In this document: one piece after another, positions 1 to 13,200 of the stretch
Layout: every line of letters begins with the position of its first letter
Position numbering within the stretch: the first letter of the stretch is position 1
NCBI GenBank assembly: GCA_032718475.1
Contig: JAUCBJ010007436.1
Location: 1-64,000 of the forward strand
Reading direction: 5' to 3'
DNA: 64,000 nucleotides
Origin: Nemertoderma westbladi
Lineage: Eukaryota; Xenacoelomorpha; Nemertodermatida; Nemertodermatidae
Notes under the pieces: generated by a model
Database searches by the model: none
What the model saw: the letters and a program-made list of their open reading frames with translations, nothing else
Told to the model about the DNA's origin: nothing
Translations under genes and position numbers: made by a program

Positions 1-1758
1 GTTTCCGTGTAAGTAAACTACATCAATTACGTGTAGAACTAGTGTTGCGTTATTCGTACATGTTTTTATTTTGCTTGATATTGAGAACTGAATGCTTTAT
101 CGACGAATGGTTAAAGGATTTGAAACATTGCATTGTCCACGACGTGTAAATTCTCCGAATGTGTTGAGCAGTGAGACTTATGAGATCCGTAAGCTAACGG
201 CATGTGAAGCGTAAAGTTGCAAAACAGGGAGAGCGTTATTGACAAAAGATAATATAGACAATCCTGCGATTATTTGGTGTGATACTGACTGTTTGGTTTG
301 ATGTGTTATAGTATTGTAAGAATATTTGTGAATTCTATTGTGTGGCATTGTGCGAGTGCAACTATTGCAGGTGCATTTCCGTGCGAATTGTTGATTAGGT
401 CAGAGAGTTTACTTGTGTGATTGTGGTTTAATTTGACATTATTAGGCATACGTTTGCGAATCCAGTAGAAAATAAGGCCAAAACACCTGAGGGAGTGCAT
501 AGGCAATCACTGCGTGTGAAACGGCTAATTACCGATAAATCACTACATTCATTACTGTAGCTTAATAATTTAGTCAGCATTTGTATGGTATGTTATGGAT
601 GCTATTATCAAAATTGTATTACCCTTTCGGTTTTTATTAAAGTAATTAAGTAATCTAAGTAACCTGGTATTTTATTGTTTTACTGTACTTACAGTACACA
701 CTGCATTTACATTTTTGTTTATTATTATAAACTTGTAACATAGTGTTACAACCCCCAAATATCGTAAGTACGTTCTATTATCTACGTACAGAAAGAATTA
801 ATTATTACATCTTTCTTTAGGTCATTGAACTGTTTATATAACAGGCAGATACGGGCCTGATATTTGCCATATATTAGTCCTTGTATTTAGTTCAAGGGAA
901 CGGACATCCTACGCTAATTTCATTCTGAACATAACCATTTGTTTGTATTACAGGCGACTTCAGACACACATATTTATTCCTAGCAATATTATTTGCAGAA
1001 GTGGTCTCGGCAGTATTTGTGCTTAGGATTTGAAATCAGCCTTGCACATTAATAGGTGCCCGTGATTTATTGCGACTTGCAATTTAATTTCATCCCAAGG
1101 CGACTTACATCTTGCCCCACAACGACATACCATTCCAGACAATTTGTCGCTGCATGCTTCGACTCAGCCATATACTTACTATACATCACGAGACTAAACT
1201 CCTTTGTTTGACATACAAATTCCCCCTACAGTATATTAGTGCTGTTTACTTCCATTGAGTGTTGAGACGTGATACACCCCCACAGCTGACAACATACAAT
1301 AGTGTGGCTCAACATTTCCCATACCCATTGACTCTGTGTGGCTTAATTACTTGCCCAGTTCGTGGAATTCAGAGTGTCAATTCCTTCCTATTGAATAGTA
1401 GTCCATAGCAATGTTCTTTGATTAGTATTACTGAGTTGACAGTAACAGACAGCATCCACTCGGCCAGACAGCGACTATTAGCTGTGAAACAAGAATTGTA
1501 AAAGCACTTTTAATGATACTTGTTACTCCCGTTCTCTTTGAAAGGCGTTTCTTAATTTATTTGAGATAAAGCCACCCAGTGGGAGCATAGAGTATTACAT
1601 ACCTGATAATAACCAAATTATTTACTCCTCTAGGTGGTGCAAATAGAATATCTTCTTTGGTGATTAATTATTTATTTGCAGAACAAATACGTAGTTAACA
1701 CGTCTTTATAGTTGCAACATACTATTTGTGCATAATTATATTACATTAACTTGACATC
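1..1758. other. AT-rich non-coding DNA, no gene seen
   Basis: I see no convincing coding exon, RNA gene or repeat. The only ORF is about 66 codons and has no recognisable motif. Because the gag-like pseudogene starts at 1759, part of this stretch could be the long terminal repeat and leader of that element. No second LTR copy is visible in the window to confirm this. Confidence 0.5.
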
Positions 1759-4700
1759 ATGTCTGAGTCAGATATTGACACTGAACCTTTTATTCACCAC
1801 CCATCGGTCACAGCTGCCTTTCATACTAACATTCCCCCTTCCGTTGACCAGGCTGCGCCACCTGTCCCCAGTAAGAAATCTTGGGACAGGTCCCGCATCA
1901 GAACTAGACAATTTACCGGAGGGATTGTAGATGATTTAAATGTAGATCCACCCATAGGTAGTGTTGTACAAACTGGAGTGAGCTCACCATCACTGCTAGT
2001 AATGAACACATCCCCCATTATGTTCGCCCCCTCACCCAACAGCAATGAGGAATTGCACCCCCGATTAGTAACACCCTTTCGCAGGACATTGCAGATGAAA
2101 CAATCCCTGTTCACCCGCAAGCAAGACTAGCTTACTTGCTGGAGGAGATTGACAGTTACTGGGAGAAAGTGGCAACCGGTACTGTAGCTTCTGAACAAGA
2201 AGTTCATGGGGAAGAATTACACTACGTAATATACTTATATCATGCCCACCCGGAACTTCATAAGTTCTTTAGGTTTAATGATATGGCATGGGTAGATCTA
2301 TACAAAGTCAAAGTTCCACAGGTTCCATGCAGCACAGAGGAACTATCCGCTTTAGTTTATGGCCATGTAGCTGAGTTCAATTGGCATATAGAGACCCTTA
2401 CACATGAGCTACAAACCGTGCAGCCTGACCCCAGGACAAACCCAGCTGCATATTTCAAGGTTAAGGAAATAGTTTGCAAAATCAGGTTAGTTTCATCCGC
2501 CTTTCGGGAAGTAGCTAGTAGACACCAGGACGCAGAGCTTGCTTCCATAGTCATCAGACAGTTAGCGGAAGTAGCGGTAACTGCGGGGAAGGCACATTCA
2601 CTTGAAAGGCTGCATGGGCCGACCATTCCCCCAGGTGCGGACATAGACTGTTCACCATAACACAGGGCAACCTAAACACCGACTCAGAAGATTCCGGAGA
2701 AGGTGAGGACATGGATGCAATATCACAGCACCTACAGCCTTACATAGCTGTGGTAGGAGAGGCTGAACTGCTTAGGAGGTTAAAGGGTTTGGCCCCATCC
2801 AGCCCTGAATCAATGGCAGTTCTAGATGAGATAGACGCTGAGCGTGATAGACGGGCACAAATGTAGGAGCATGCGGCTGATAAGGAAATCTTAGAAATGG
2901 AGTTGCAGTTAAGCTCAAACCAGCGGCATGATGAAATCAGTAAACGCGCCGATGAAATGCAGTTAGAAGCTGCTAAGGAAACAACTAAGTTACAGTTGGA
3001 AGACGAACAGCGGAAAATCGAGCGCTTGAAAGCTGATATAGCTCTACGAAACAAAATACCGCTAAAAAAAATAAGTGAAAATCATCGAAAGGAAAGGGTA
3101 GGTTCAAACCGAGGACGAGATAAGCCGCATAAAGGGACTTACGCTTCGTCAGATGAAGGAAACTCCACCGACGCTAGTGAAAGTAGTAGCCACTCTCGAA
3201 GCAGACGAAAGAGAGCTGTTAGAGTGGCGTTGCCGGACCTGCCTCCATACAATAGAGATAGGATAGCCCCAAAGCAGACGGATTTAAATCATCCGAGGCC
3301 GCTCGATTCGCAGCCCCACCTGGGTAGGTTGCAGGAGGAAGACGAGCCGATCGACCCAGTAGTAGCTCCACACTTGACCATGACAGCAACTCCATGCCAT
3401 AATAGAGATGTTGTACCACCAGTAGGTGTACCAATCGTAGCTGAAGAAATACACAGTGAAGCCCCGAACTTCCACAATACCTATCATATAGCTTGTCTAA
3501 AACGCCCCAGACCCAATTACTAGTCTAGCACCTTGGCCAGGACAAAGGACGAAAGAATGTCATTTGGCACTGGAATATCCCCAATCACCAGCTTGGCAGA
3601 AAATCCCAAGGTATCACATACGTTGCCCCATGGTAACGAAGGAGGAAACAATAATAATTGGACATCTAGGGATGAAATTAATCCCCGCTCGACGATATAC
3701 TACAACCGTCAAAACCAACTGGATGATAGACACCAGGTGCCCCGATCAGCCCACTTAGTCGCAAGGGTGTTGGCACCGTTATCATCCGGTGGACAGATAT
3801 CAGCCCCCCCTGACGGGCAAAGGGAAGCCTAACCCAGAAGTGGAGTCAGGTTTGTACCAGGCATCCCAGGTGAAGCATTTCCCCAAGGTGACCCTCCTTC
3901 ACCTCCAGAGGCTTATCCACCCCTGTTAGATCCCAGCCTACATAACAATGACCGTTATGTACAAAATATCAGGCAACCCCTACCACCTCAGAGCAACGAC
4001 GACTCTCGAGAAATCATTGATTCTTTATTACAAAGAACTAATTCTCGATTACAAAGAAATGATGACTTAGAGCAACAAATGGCCGTAATGCCAAGACCAT
4101 ATCACCCTAACAAATAAGAAAGTCAACTCAAGTTAGGTTCCACCTTGGTGTAGTGGTTGCATTGAATTCACATCTCCTGTAGGTCGTGGGTTCGATCCTC
4201 ACATGGACCAGGGCAGTTTTCGTTTCGGCACGAATGCTTTAAAGGGACCAGCCAGGGCGCATCTCTGCCTTGCATCCTTAAGTGGTAGCTAAATGAGTAC
4301 TAGAGTTTCCTCTGGGGAGTAAAGTTCTGGGGGGACCGCACTGGAAATAAGTCGTCAGACTTTGTGCGTAATCCCTGGCCTATCGGCCGAAGAAAATTTA
4401 CTTTACTTTTCACAAGCAGCATCGCAGGGTGTAAAAATTTTAAAACGTGCCTCGGATGTGAGTGGTATTCATGCCGAGAATACAGTACATCAGAACGACC
4501 AAAGCTCATATCTAACTATGATTTTGCTAAATTCCTCAGCAGTCCAAACCGACCTTACCCAGCATATGGCTAGGAACGAAGCTCGACAGTGAGTCTCCTC
4601 AGGTCAAATTTTAAAGTTTGATGGTGACAAACTGCAAAGCAGAGTTCTGCAAAGACATCATTCTAGAATCCCCATTGAGTGAACGTGAGAAGCTTAGATA

Positions 4701-5250
4701 TTTAAGTAGTTGCCTGGAAGGACCCCCTAAACAGATGGGTGCAAAATATGTGGGCCATGTAGACGGCATCAGTACTGTTTGGGATACTCTAAAGGAGCGG
4801 TATGACAATGAAGAAAGCTTGGCACACAACATGTACGACAGATTAATCTCTAAAAATAGATCCACTCAAAACGGGATTGTAGAGTTTAGAGATGAAGTAG
4901 AGGAAATTTGTCGCCTGCTTGATTGGCTAGGACAGAAACGAGTGTACGATCAACCATGACAGTAGTTAGTTTCCAGTGCGCTGCCAAAGGGCTCCACTGG
5001 AACCAGATGGGATCGTTACACTTACAATTACAAACTTAAACATGGATGTTTCCCCGATATGGACTCATTTAGAAGCTTCTTGAAGGCCGAGACCTCCACG
5101 TATCTTATCACAGTAAACCAGGAAAGAAGCACCAGCTCAGATACAAAGAACACCGATAAGACAACAACCAAGAAGCGATACACTTATGTCACTAACTATT
5201 AAGAGTGTCCCTCTGATTACTCTAGTTCAGGCACAGAGGGATGTACAGTA
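1759..5250 (+). pseudogene. decayed gag-like gene of a BEL/Pao-type retrotransposon
   Basis: A chain of open segments reads through 1759-2127, about 2050-2657, 2660-2865, 2870-3523, 3830-4118 and 4570-5210, but needs several frame changes and crosses stop codons, including a TAG near 2863. The middle part is a charged, coiled-coil-like stretch (EMQLEAAKE, DEQRKIERLKAD) followed by a basic, serine-rich tail. The part at 4618-4959 resembles the gag domain known as DUF1759 of BEL/Pao elements: LSEREKLRYLSSCLEGPP, then TVWDTLKERYDNEES. The stretch at 5040-5210 continues the gag theme (DMDSFRSFLKAETSTY). No protease, reverse transcriptase or integrase follows, and a SINE sits inside. The parts are old and broken. 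The assignment to BEL/Pao rests on one segment; a decayed gag-derived host gene is the alternative. Confidence 0.55.
4136..4410 (+). mobile_element. tRNA-derived SINE, copy 1
   Basis: It starts GGTTCCACCTTGGTGTAGTGG (an A-box-like TGGTGTAGTGG) and continues with a B-box-like GGGTTCGATCC, as in RNA polymerase III promoters of tRNA heads. The body runs to GAAGAAAATTTACTTT. A second copy lies at 21521-21768 with near-identical sequence, but lacks about 33 bases present here after position 4279. The insertion lies within the gag-like pseudogene. No clear target duplication is visible. Confidence 0.8.
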
Positions 5251-7237
5251 GCACCAGTACAACAGAACAGCTGGTTCACAGTACACGAACATGTTATTTC
5301 GGGTATATTAGACGTGATGGGGGGGAGGGGGTACGTTTTGTTTAATGTTTAATGTTCAAAATGTTTGATTTTGTTGAGTTGACTTTTCCTTCTGTCATTC
5401 CTTCATTACTGTACGATTACGATTTCTCGATCAGACGCTGGTGGCATACTTTACAATAGGATGGGTCAAACTTAACTTTTTTTCGAATTTCAACTTTTCC
5501 CTATTAAAAGTTTTTGTAGAACCAAATTTTAGGAGGATTGGTCAAAACTAAATTTTATCAAACTAATTTTTAACCCCTGTACATTTAAATTTAACATTTT
5601 CGAAATTGCGTAAATATAAAATTTTACAAATAAAATTGTATGCAATAATTCCATTTTCCCCACATTAGACACCTTCTAGTCATCGAAACTGATGAAATAA
5701 GAATAAAAAATATTAAGTAGAATCGCGTTTGACCCATGCACATGATATTTCAAAATGTACTTTTTTTCGGAATTTTGGAAAAACAGCACTTTTCAACAGT
5801 TTGTAAATAAAAAAAATTAATAAGTTTGGTTGTTTTCCTATTCAAATAATCAAAGCTTGACATTTTCAAAACTGAAATTAATTCTTTAATCGGGTTAACA
5901 ACCACTGCTAACCCATGCACAAATCACGTCAATGTTAATAGTCATTTATTAAGAGAAAAAACTTTACAACGAAAATCTTCAACAAACAGTTTAATTATCA
6001 ACTAATCATTTAATTATCATACAGTACTTATAGCTATGGACCTTTCAATACCCTAATTAAATCAAAACAGTGGTTTATATGGGCTTTCCTACTGGCCTGG
6101 TATAAAGAATTAAATAAATAAATAAATATATCCTTATAAACAAAAAGTGGAGAAACATCATGATTAACTGCGAGGCATACAGCTCGTTCAACCTAATTAG
6201 TTCCGACCATAGATAGGATCGTGACTTCTGCAGTGTACAATGCTAAAAAATGAACTACAGAGAAATCACATGGCAGCATGGACAGATGGAGTCTAATCGG
6301 GACTCCAGACTGTTGATTCCGAGTATATTGGAGTCAATCTCCATCATTCCAGGTTTATTCGGACTGCATCGCCTTTTTTCTATCTTTGTTACCGGGTTTA
6401 TTAAACCCAATGTACCATGACAGCATCACTGTGTCAAACCGAGCTTAGATCATTGCTGTGAAGATCGCAGTATACCTATATACTGCCCCTACTGATAAAG
6501 TCAGAATCATTCAAGGTCTAGGCCTACCTGTCTACCCGTAGTCGAGTACCAGTACAACTGGGAGTACCGGTACCGGTATTCTCTGATTCTACTGCACTGC
6601 TTGTTTATCTGTTTATTATTTTGATTACTTTTTTTATACTACATTTTTTAATTCTGGTTGAATTGATAGCAATTCTGCAATTGGGAAATCTCGCTTGGAT
6701 TTTTATAGCAACGGAATAATTCGAAAATTATGACGTTCGCCAAATAAATATAGGCCTAAGCCTGAAGCCTAGCAAACTATTGATTTCCGATCATTCTTGA
6801 TGATAAATGTAGGTTTTATCAGGTGTTTCCGGTCTTAAAACTAGGTGTTTCCAGTTTCCGGCCTTAAAACGATGTGTTTCCAGGTGTTTCCGCTTTTAAG
6901 TAAGTAGGTAGCCCACTGTACCTTAGGTTTACGATTACACCTCGCAGACATCAACCCTAACATAAACTAACATCTGATCATGTACTCTAAGAGAAAAAAC
7001 AATAATATCCGACAGTCAGTCGAAGAATTCCTGGTAATACTGTAATAAGGGTAGTGATAAGTGAGTAGTATGATGGACCACCTACCAATCAGCCAATGCT
7101 GCAATGCCAGCTCTTTCTCCTCCTATATGGAACTAATGGCGGAAATTCACCACAAATTACAAAAGAATAATTAAATAACGAAAAACAAAATAATAACAAC
7201 CACACCAGGCAAAATGTTTTTATGTACAAAATTAGGC

Positions 7238-7337
7238 TCTATCCTGTTTGTTGATCTATCCTGTTTGTTGATCTATCCTGTTTGTTGATCTATCCAGACT
7301 ATCCTATCCTGTTTGTTGATCTATCCTATCCTGTTTT
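7238..7337. repeat. short tandem repeat, about 17-18 bp unit
   Basis: The word TATCCTGTTTGTTGATC is repeated head to tail about four times, the later copies interrupted by partial units (TATCCAGAC, TATCC). Confidence 0.8.
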
Positions 7338-8078
7338 TAAACAGAAACCAAAACTCAAAAACAAAATAAAAAATATTGTAGGACAAAATATTTGTTCTAT
7401 AACATTATTTTTAACAGTAATTAAAAGTTAACAAGTTCTAGAACATTTTCTAAAACAATAGCCGAAACTATAGTATAGTTGTAAAAATTGCCATGTGTGG
7501 TGCACCAAGACTAGAATTCCCATAAATTAAGTTGTCAATTGTCTCCTCTCCTATTGAGGTATTGACTCTAGTTTATTGTGTTGTGCACTGAACACAGCTG
7601 TAATTATATTTCTTCCCCTTAATTAAAATGAACATTACTAACACTTGTCAGCATGCGTTTGCGTTTACAACCATAGCAAATATTAAATTGTTTTACATTT
7701 ATTGCATTTCGAGTATTCACCATAGAATGCCTATGAGATAGGTACTAAACTGTAGGCCTAGGCCTACTGATACTGGTAGCAGCTGGTACTTTATAATCTA
7801 CATAATGTATAAACAGGGTCCGAGGTTCAAGAATTGTGTATTGAAAGTGAATTAGTTTATTATGGTTTGCAGTTTGCAGATTAAAATTACCACCTAATCA
7901 TTTATGCAATCTCAAAGTAAGTAAACTGAAAAGTGTAGTCTATCTATCAAGAATTGCTATTGTTATTTACCATTGTCAGATCGGGGACAGCACTTACTGT
8001 ATGTTGCACTTAATGCTAACAATATTGTCTGACATTTTTTTTTATCGTTACTGGTAGGTACTGTTTCTTATGGAATTA

Positions 8079-8180
8079 TCAGATAGGGGGATCTTTTGAT
8101 GCAAACAAAATTAATCTCCCTCCAGTGGAAAATCGATGCAAATAACAGCTGATTACTCCCAAAAATAAAACTGTACTGTA
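8079..8180 (+). repeat. dispersed repeat, copy 1
   Basis: This stretch matches 19884-19986 on the same strand. Both contain TCAGATAGGGGG, then a diverged middle, then a nearly identical end (AGCTGATTACTCCCAAAAAT through ACTGTACTGTA). It ends about 165 bases before the start codon of the exonuclease-like/HECT gene. It may be a fragment of an old mobile element or a shared regulatory module. Confidence 0.7.
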
Positions 8181-8346
8181 GCTTGTTCAATTCACTTTAG
8201 TTTATTGTTTTGGTTAGAATAATGTGCAACTGTAACCGAGTTCATTCACACTGCACATTCGCAGAATTTGTATTAACGTCCGTTTTCCCTCTGTTTCGAA
8301 ATATTTCATTACAATAACTATTATTATATATTAGAAAATTTGAATA

Positions 8347-9932
8347 ATGACAATTTGTTATTTCCACCTGTTCACTACAAATCACAAGGAAACTTGCGAG
8401 ATCGTATCAATTGGCGCTGTCTGCTGTAATGAATTCTTCGATATTGACATATTGCCTGCAGGTTCGATTTCACCACAGGCGAGATCGGAACACGGTTTTT
8501 ATAAATTTGGTGGAAACCTGCATAATGACTTCCATGATGCAAACGTGACCAATCCAAAAGATGGGTTGACGCAATTTCTGGAATTTATTGGCGAATGTTC
8601 CAATGACTATGGTGACATACTTCTCATGAGTTATACATATTCGCAAGTACAGGTTCTGTTTAATGACATCAATGCCTACAACGTAGATAACATTGTTCTC
8701 ACTGATTGCATACGCGGCTTTGTAGATGTTGAGGAGATGATCACACCCTACTGGAATAGTAGAAATATTCCTGATTTAGATCTGGGTACCGCACTCAAAT
8801 ACTTTTGCGATAAAAGTTTGGATAAACCGGACGCCCAAGAATTGGCTCAGGCCTGTCGCGATATTGTTAAAGGTGTCACATCGCATAAGAGAATATCCAT
8901 TAATCGTTTGGTCTCAGAGAATTGTTCCATTACTAGCTTTGGCACCATTCTTAGCTTTGACACCATTCTTAGCTTTGGCAATGATGAAGATGATATTGTC
9001 ACTACATCGGAAGACGATTCTGAAGAGAGTTATAGTAACCAAGACACTGGTTCCAGCTTGGATAGTGATATTGAAATGGAAAATGGATGTCCTTGTTACA
9101 ATAGCCACGAGGGCACTATGTTACCATGGCAATACAGTTGGAAATCAGGGATGCTGCCTAGTATGAATGGTGCCACGATTTTGTCGATGTTGAGTTGTAA
9201 TGTGTTGTCTGCCAATGTAGGGGATAAACTTGTACATCATTCCAACCCAAGTGGGGAGAACGTCTGGTCCGATGTGGTGACCTTGCTCAACATTGTTAGA
9301 AGCAGTGAGTACGATATGAGAAGTCGCATCGAGGTTCGATTTCCTGGGGTTGTCGATCTTGGTGGGCCTCGTCGGCAGTTCTTAGAGAATGTTCGAACTG
9401 CCCTGCTCACCAGATACTTCGACCATACTCCCACGGGATATGTTCTAAAACTCGGACCCTCGGCTACTGCCTTTGAGCAAGCAGGAGCTGCCTTGGCCTT
9501 TATAATAGTTCATGGCGGCAATTCCATCAGTCTAGCCCCCCATATTTGGCAACTTATTACTCTTGGCCTGGAGAGTTTTCAAAGCAACGACATGCCCACG
9601 ATGTGTCTCGTAGACATGCTTCCTAATAATTGGATGTATACTGATGTGAGGGTAATGCTCCATGATATCAAAATGGCCAGAAGCAGTGCCGCCAATAATA
9701 CTGAAGCCGATGATAATTTGCTCAAATATTCAATGAACAACACAATTCTTCTGCAGAAGTGCGGTTTTGATGTTCAGAATCAAGGCGATCTTGGATTACA
9801 TAATTGTGATCTCGCTATTCACCAGATACTAATGGAATTTGCTGTCAACAGGCAGAGTCCTAAAGTGGCGGCATTTATGAGGGGATTGGAGTTGTACCAT
9901 GTGTTGGATGCTATTCTGCTGTTTAGCTGTCA
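8347..9932 (+). pseudogene. exonuclease-like/HECT gene, 5' part (disrupted by a LINE)
   Basis: This is the first 529 codons of a gene whose remainder lies at 13603-14026; a LINE separates them and adds a stop two codons into the insert. Residues about 1-180 resemble the DEDDh 3'-5' exonuclease fold (EIVSIGAV, FDIDILPAGSISPQARSEHG, FLEFIGE), but the catalytic residues look lost: the usual FDxET reads FHLFTT, and the final HxxxxD histidine is missing. Residues about 215-245 are acidic and probably a flexible linker. From about residue 327 the HECT N-lobe begins (VRFPGVVDLGGPRRQFLENV). HECT proteins move ubiquitin from an E2 to a substrate through a cysteine thioester. The start chosen is the first ATG. 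There is no intron, which may mean a retrogene or transposon-linked origin. Confidence 0.75.
9908..9932 (+). repeat. target site duplication, left copy (25 bp)
   Basis: These 25 bases are identical to 13578-13602. They flank the LINE and are host sequence of the HECT gene, duplicated by target-primed reverse transcription. Confidence 0.95.
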
Positions 9933-10234
9933 GGTCTAGGACCCCCTTCGTTCTGGGATAAGGACGCCCTTGGTCCTGGATTAAGGACCCATATACTTGG
10001 CTGCAGGGGTATATGGCCTGACCAGGCAGATGGTGATCTACCAATGGCTGGTTAGGAGTAGAGTGTTCTCATGTCCACTCTGAGGGCACTTCACTGCGAC
10101 CTGCACCTGGCAGCAAGGGTACAGGGCATGACCCAGCAGATGAGCTGCAACAGCCAATGGTGGGTCATGTACGCCAGAGTAGATATGGGTGATGGGCCTC
10201 ATATCTGACTCCATTGCGACACCCACCCTGTGGA

Positions 10235-13200
10235 ATGGCAAACCAGGGTGTGGTATTTGCCCCGAGAGCTGACTCGGCAAAAAAGCACCCCCCAACCCCC
10301 ACTATGGATTACATTAGCAATGCGGAGGTCCGGCCACTAGAGGCCAGTGGAATTACCGGACACAATCGGCCTCACAGGCGTCAGTTAACTCCTGACCGGC
10401 TGCCTGTCTCACCCCCTACTGGAGAGAGAGCAGCCAACAATTCTTTGAGTCCCTTTCCTGATGACCTTTCTGGCCCAAACCCTGGGTCACCAGGGAGGCC
10501 AGATTGTGATGGGGAGAGGGATTCTGGAGTTGGAGGCTACTCTCATGTTCCACCCCGACCAACAAAGCCATTGGTGAATCTGAGGCAAGTCACTAGACTA
10601 GCCTCAGTAAACACCCTAACACTCGGGTCCCCAATGCGACAAGGTGAGCTGACTGCCTTGGCAGATAAGCTTTCTCTTAGCGCAGTGGGTGTTCAAGAGC
10701 ACCGAATGCAGACTGGACAGACTGATGAGGTTCTGATTAAGGACATGGGGGGCGGTTGGCGACTCGCCCTCGCGTCAGCAGATGATAGTGGCAATGGTGG
10801 AATTGGTCTATTGATGAATCCAACTGCACATGCAGCATTGGACAAAATAGACCAAATCTCTAACCGCATCATCCGTTGCCACTTCTCATGTTCTGGAAGA
10901 CTGGCTAAGAAGTTTCCTAAGGTGGTTCTGATTGTGTGCTACTCTCCAACTAGTGTTGCCCCTGTAGAGGAGGTGGAAAATTTCTACCACAATCTACAAG
11001 CAGCAACTGATGGAGTGGATCAGCATGCATTCTTAACATTCCTGGGAGACTTTAATGCAAGTCTGCATCAATCACCTACATCGCCCTGGGTCTATAGCAA
11101 TAGTGTTAACCGAAATTCTGTCCATCTTCAGGATTTTATCTCTGGAAATGGATTGTTTTCGGCTGGAACCCAGTTCAAGAAGCGAACTGGAAAGCTATGG
11201 ACTCATAGTGGACCCAGTGGTCACAAGTCCCAGATTGACCATATTCTGTTTCGTAGGAAATACAGGAGCTCTATACAAGACTGTAATGCATTTACACTTC
11301 GACCCTTCTCCAGTGATCACCGCCTTATTGTGGCCAAGGTAAGACTTAGTCTGCGTGCTAGCAGAACAACGAAATCTGCCTTGCCACGGCATGACTGGTC
11401 CTCTCTGTTGCAACAGCCAAGTGTGAGATCCAGCTTCACACTACAGCTGAGCAACAGGTATGAGGCTCTTGCCTCTGAGGCGGCAGATCACTGTGAGGGC
11501 TATACTGCCTTTACAGAAGCAGTTAAGTTAGCAGCTGCAGAAACAGTTCCTGTATACCCTCGAAACAGGAAAAGGGCCCCCTGGACTGACAACAAAATTC
11601 AGAAGTGCCGAAATGACCTTCATAAGGCGCAGAAAGAGTCCCGACTCAAACAGACTACAGCGGCCAAGAATGCAGTTAAAGCTGCATCTAGGTCCCTGAA
11701 CAGGCAGTACTCTGTTAATCTACAGGAGCTAATAAACCAACAGGTTGATACCATCAATGATGCTGATGACAGCAGGCAATCATCCCAGGCATGGAAATCG
11801 ATCAATCTGCTTACTGGGCGGAAAAGCCAACCAACCACCAAGGTTAAGGCTGAATCACCAGCCGATCGCCTCAATGGTTGGAAAGCCCACTTTGAAAAGC
11901 TCCTCAATAATGACAGGGTATTGCCTGATAACTTTATAGAAGTAAAAGTGTCTGAGTCTGTACTCCCAGATATTCCCATTGGCGATATCTCCTTTGCAGA
12001 AGTGAAGGCTGCTGCAAAGAGCATTAAGACCAATCGTGCCAGTGGAGTAGATGGTGTTCCCCCTGAGGTCTTTAAAATACCTGAGTGTTTAAAGCTCATC
12101 TATCCCATCATAGTAGACATGTACCGTACAACAAGAGTCCCACAAGAAATGAAAACAAATAAGTTGGTGCCAGTTCCCAAGAAGGGCAACCTAACACTCT
12201 ATGGTTCTTTTCGGGGAATCTCATTGATCTCGATTGCTGCAAAACTATACAATAGAATTCTATTAAATCGCATCAGGGATCCCATTGAGAGACTGCTACG
12301 TGGAAATCAGAATGGGTTCCGTAAAGGTCGTGGGACCATGGAACCCATTTTGGCACTTAGAAGGATAATTGAAGAGTTATCAAAAAAGAAAGACAGGCAT
12401 CTGGCTGTTATCTTTGTTGACTTCTTCAAGGCCTTTGATTCAGTCTCTCGCTCACGTATGTTCAGCATACTTTCATTATATGGGATCCCTGATGAAATTA
12501 TTGCAGCAATCAGATCAGTATACGATGGTTCGACAACATTTGTGTCTACTGTTGACGGTGACACAGAACCATTTGAAGTGTTATGGGGCGTCCTCCAAGG
12601 AGACACACTTGCACCATTCTTGTTCATTATTGTGGTTGACTATGTTCTACGCATGTCCTTAGATCATCATAATGATGATGGGATGATGATAACTCCACCT
12701 ACTGGCTCCAGAAGTCGAGGAAATCCTGCCAAGTACCTAACTGATCTAGACTTTGCTGATGACTTAGGAGTACTCTCAGAATCATTAGAGGGAGCCCAGC
12801 GGCTCCTCAGCTCGTTAGAACATGCTGCTTCTAGTGTTGGTCTTTTTATTAACTCCAGAAAGACCAAAATTCTGACAGTTAACTTTGAAAGTCCTCAGCA
12901 AGTCTCTGACCGGATGAGCATAAGCTCAAAGGATGGTATGCTTGAGCATGTGGACGACTTCTGTTACCTGGGATCATGGATCCGGAAGTCAGGTGAGGAC
13001 CTTCGAATACGTAAGGGAAAGGCATGGGCAGCCTTGAATAGGCTTTCCAGGATTTGGAAGTCACCTAGAATTAATCGGAAACTTAAGGTCCGATTATTTA
13101 GAGCAGCAGTAGTTCCAGTACTCCTCTATGGGAGTCCATGCTGGGCTCTAACTGCTGAGGACACCAAATCTCTGGATGGCACATTCACAAGAATGCTACG

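Larger units (their letters stand above)
5251..8346. other. intergenic DNA, AT-rich, no gene seen
   Basis: No ORF of note and no splice-bounded exon was recognised. It holds a G-rich run near 5318, reiterated GTGTTTCC words at 6828-6895, a short tandem repeat at 7238-7337 and a dispersed repeat at 8079-8180. The promoter of the gene starting at 8347 should lie near the right end, but I see no clear TATA box. Confidence 0.5.

Noticed and set aside
1040..1700. LTR and primer binding site for the gag-like pseudogene
   Set aside because: TGG-starting words near 1634 and 1659 could be primer sites, but no TG...CA repeat pair is visible, so no LTR can be called.
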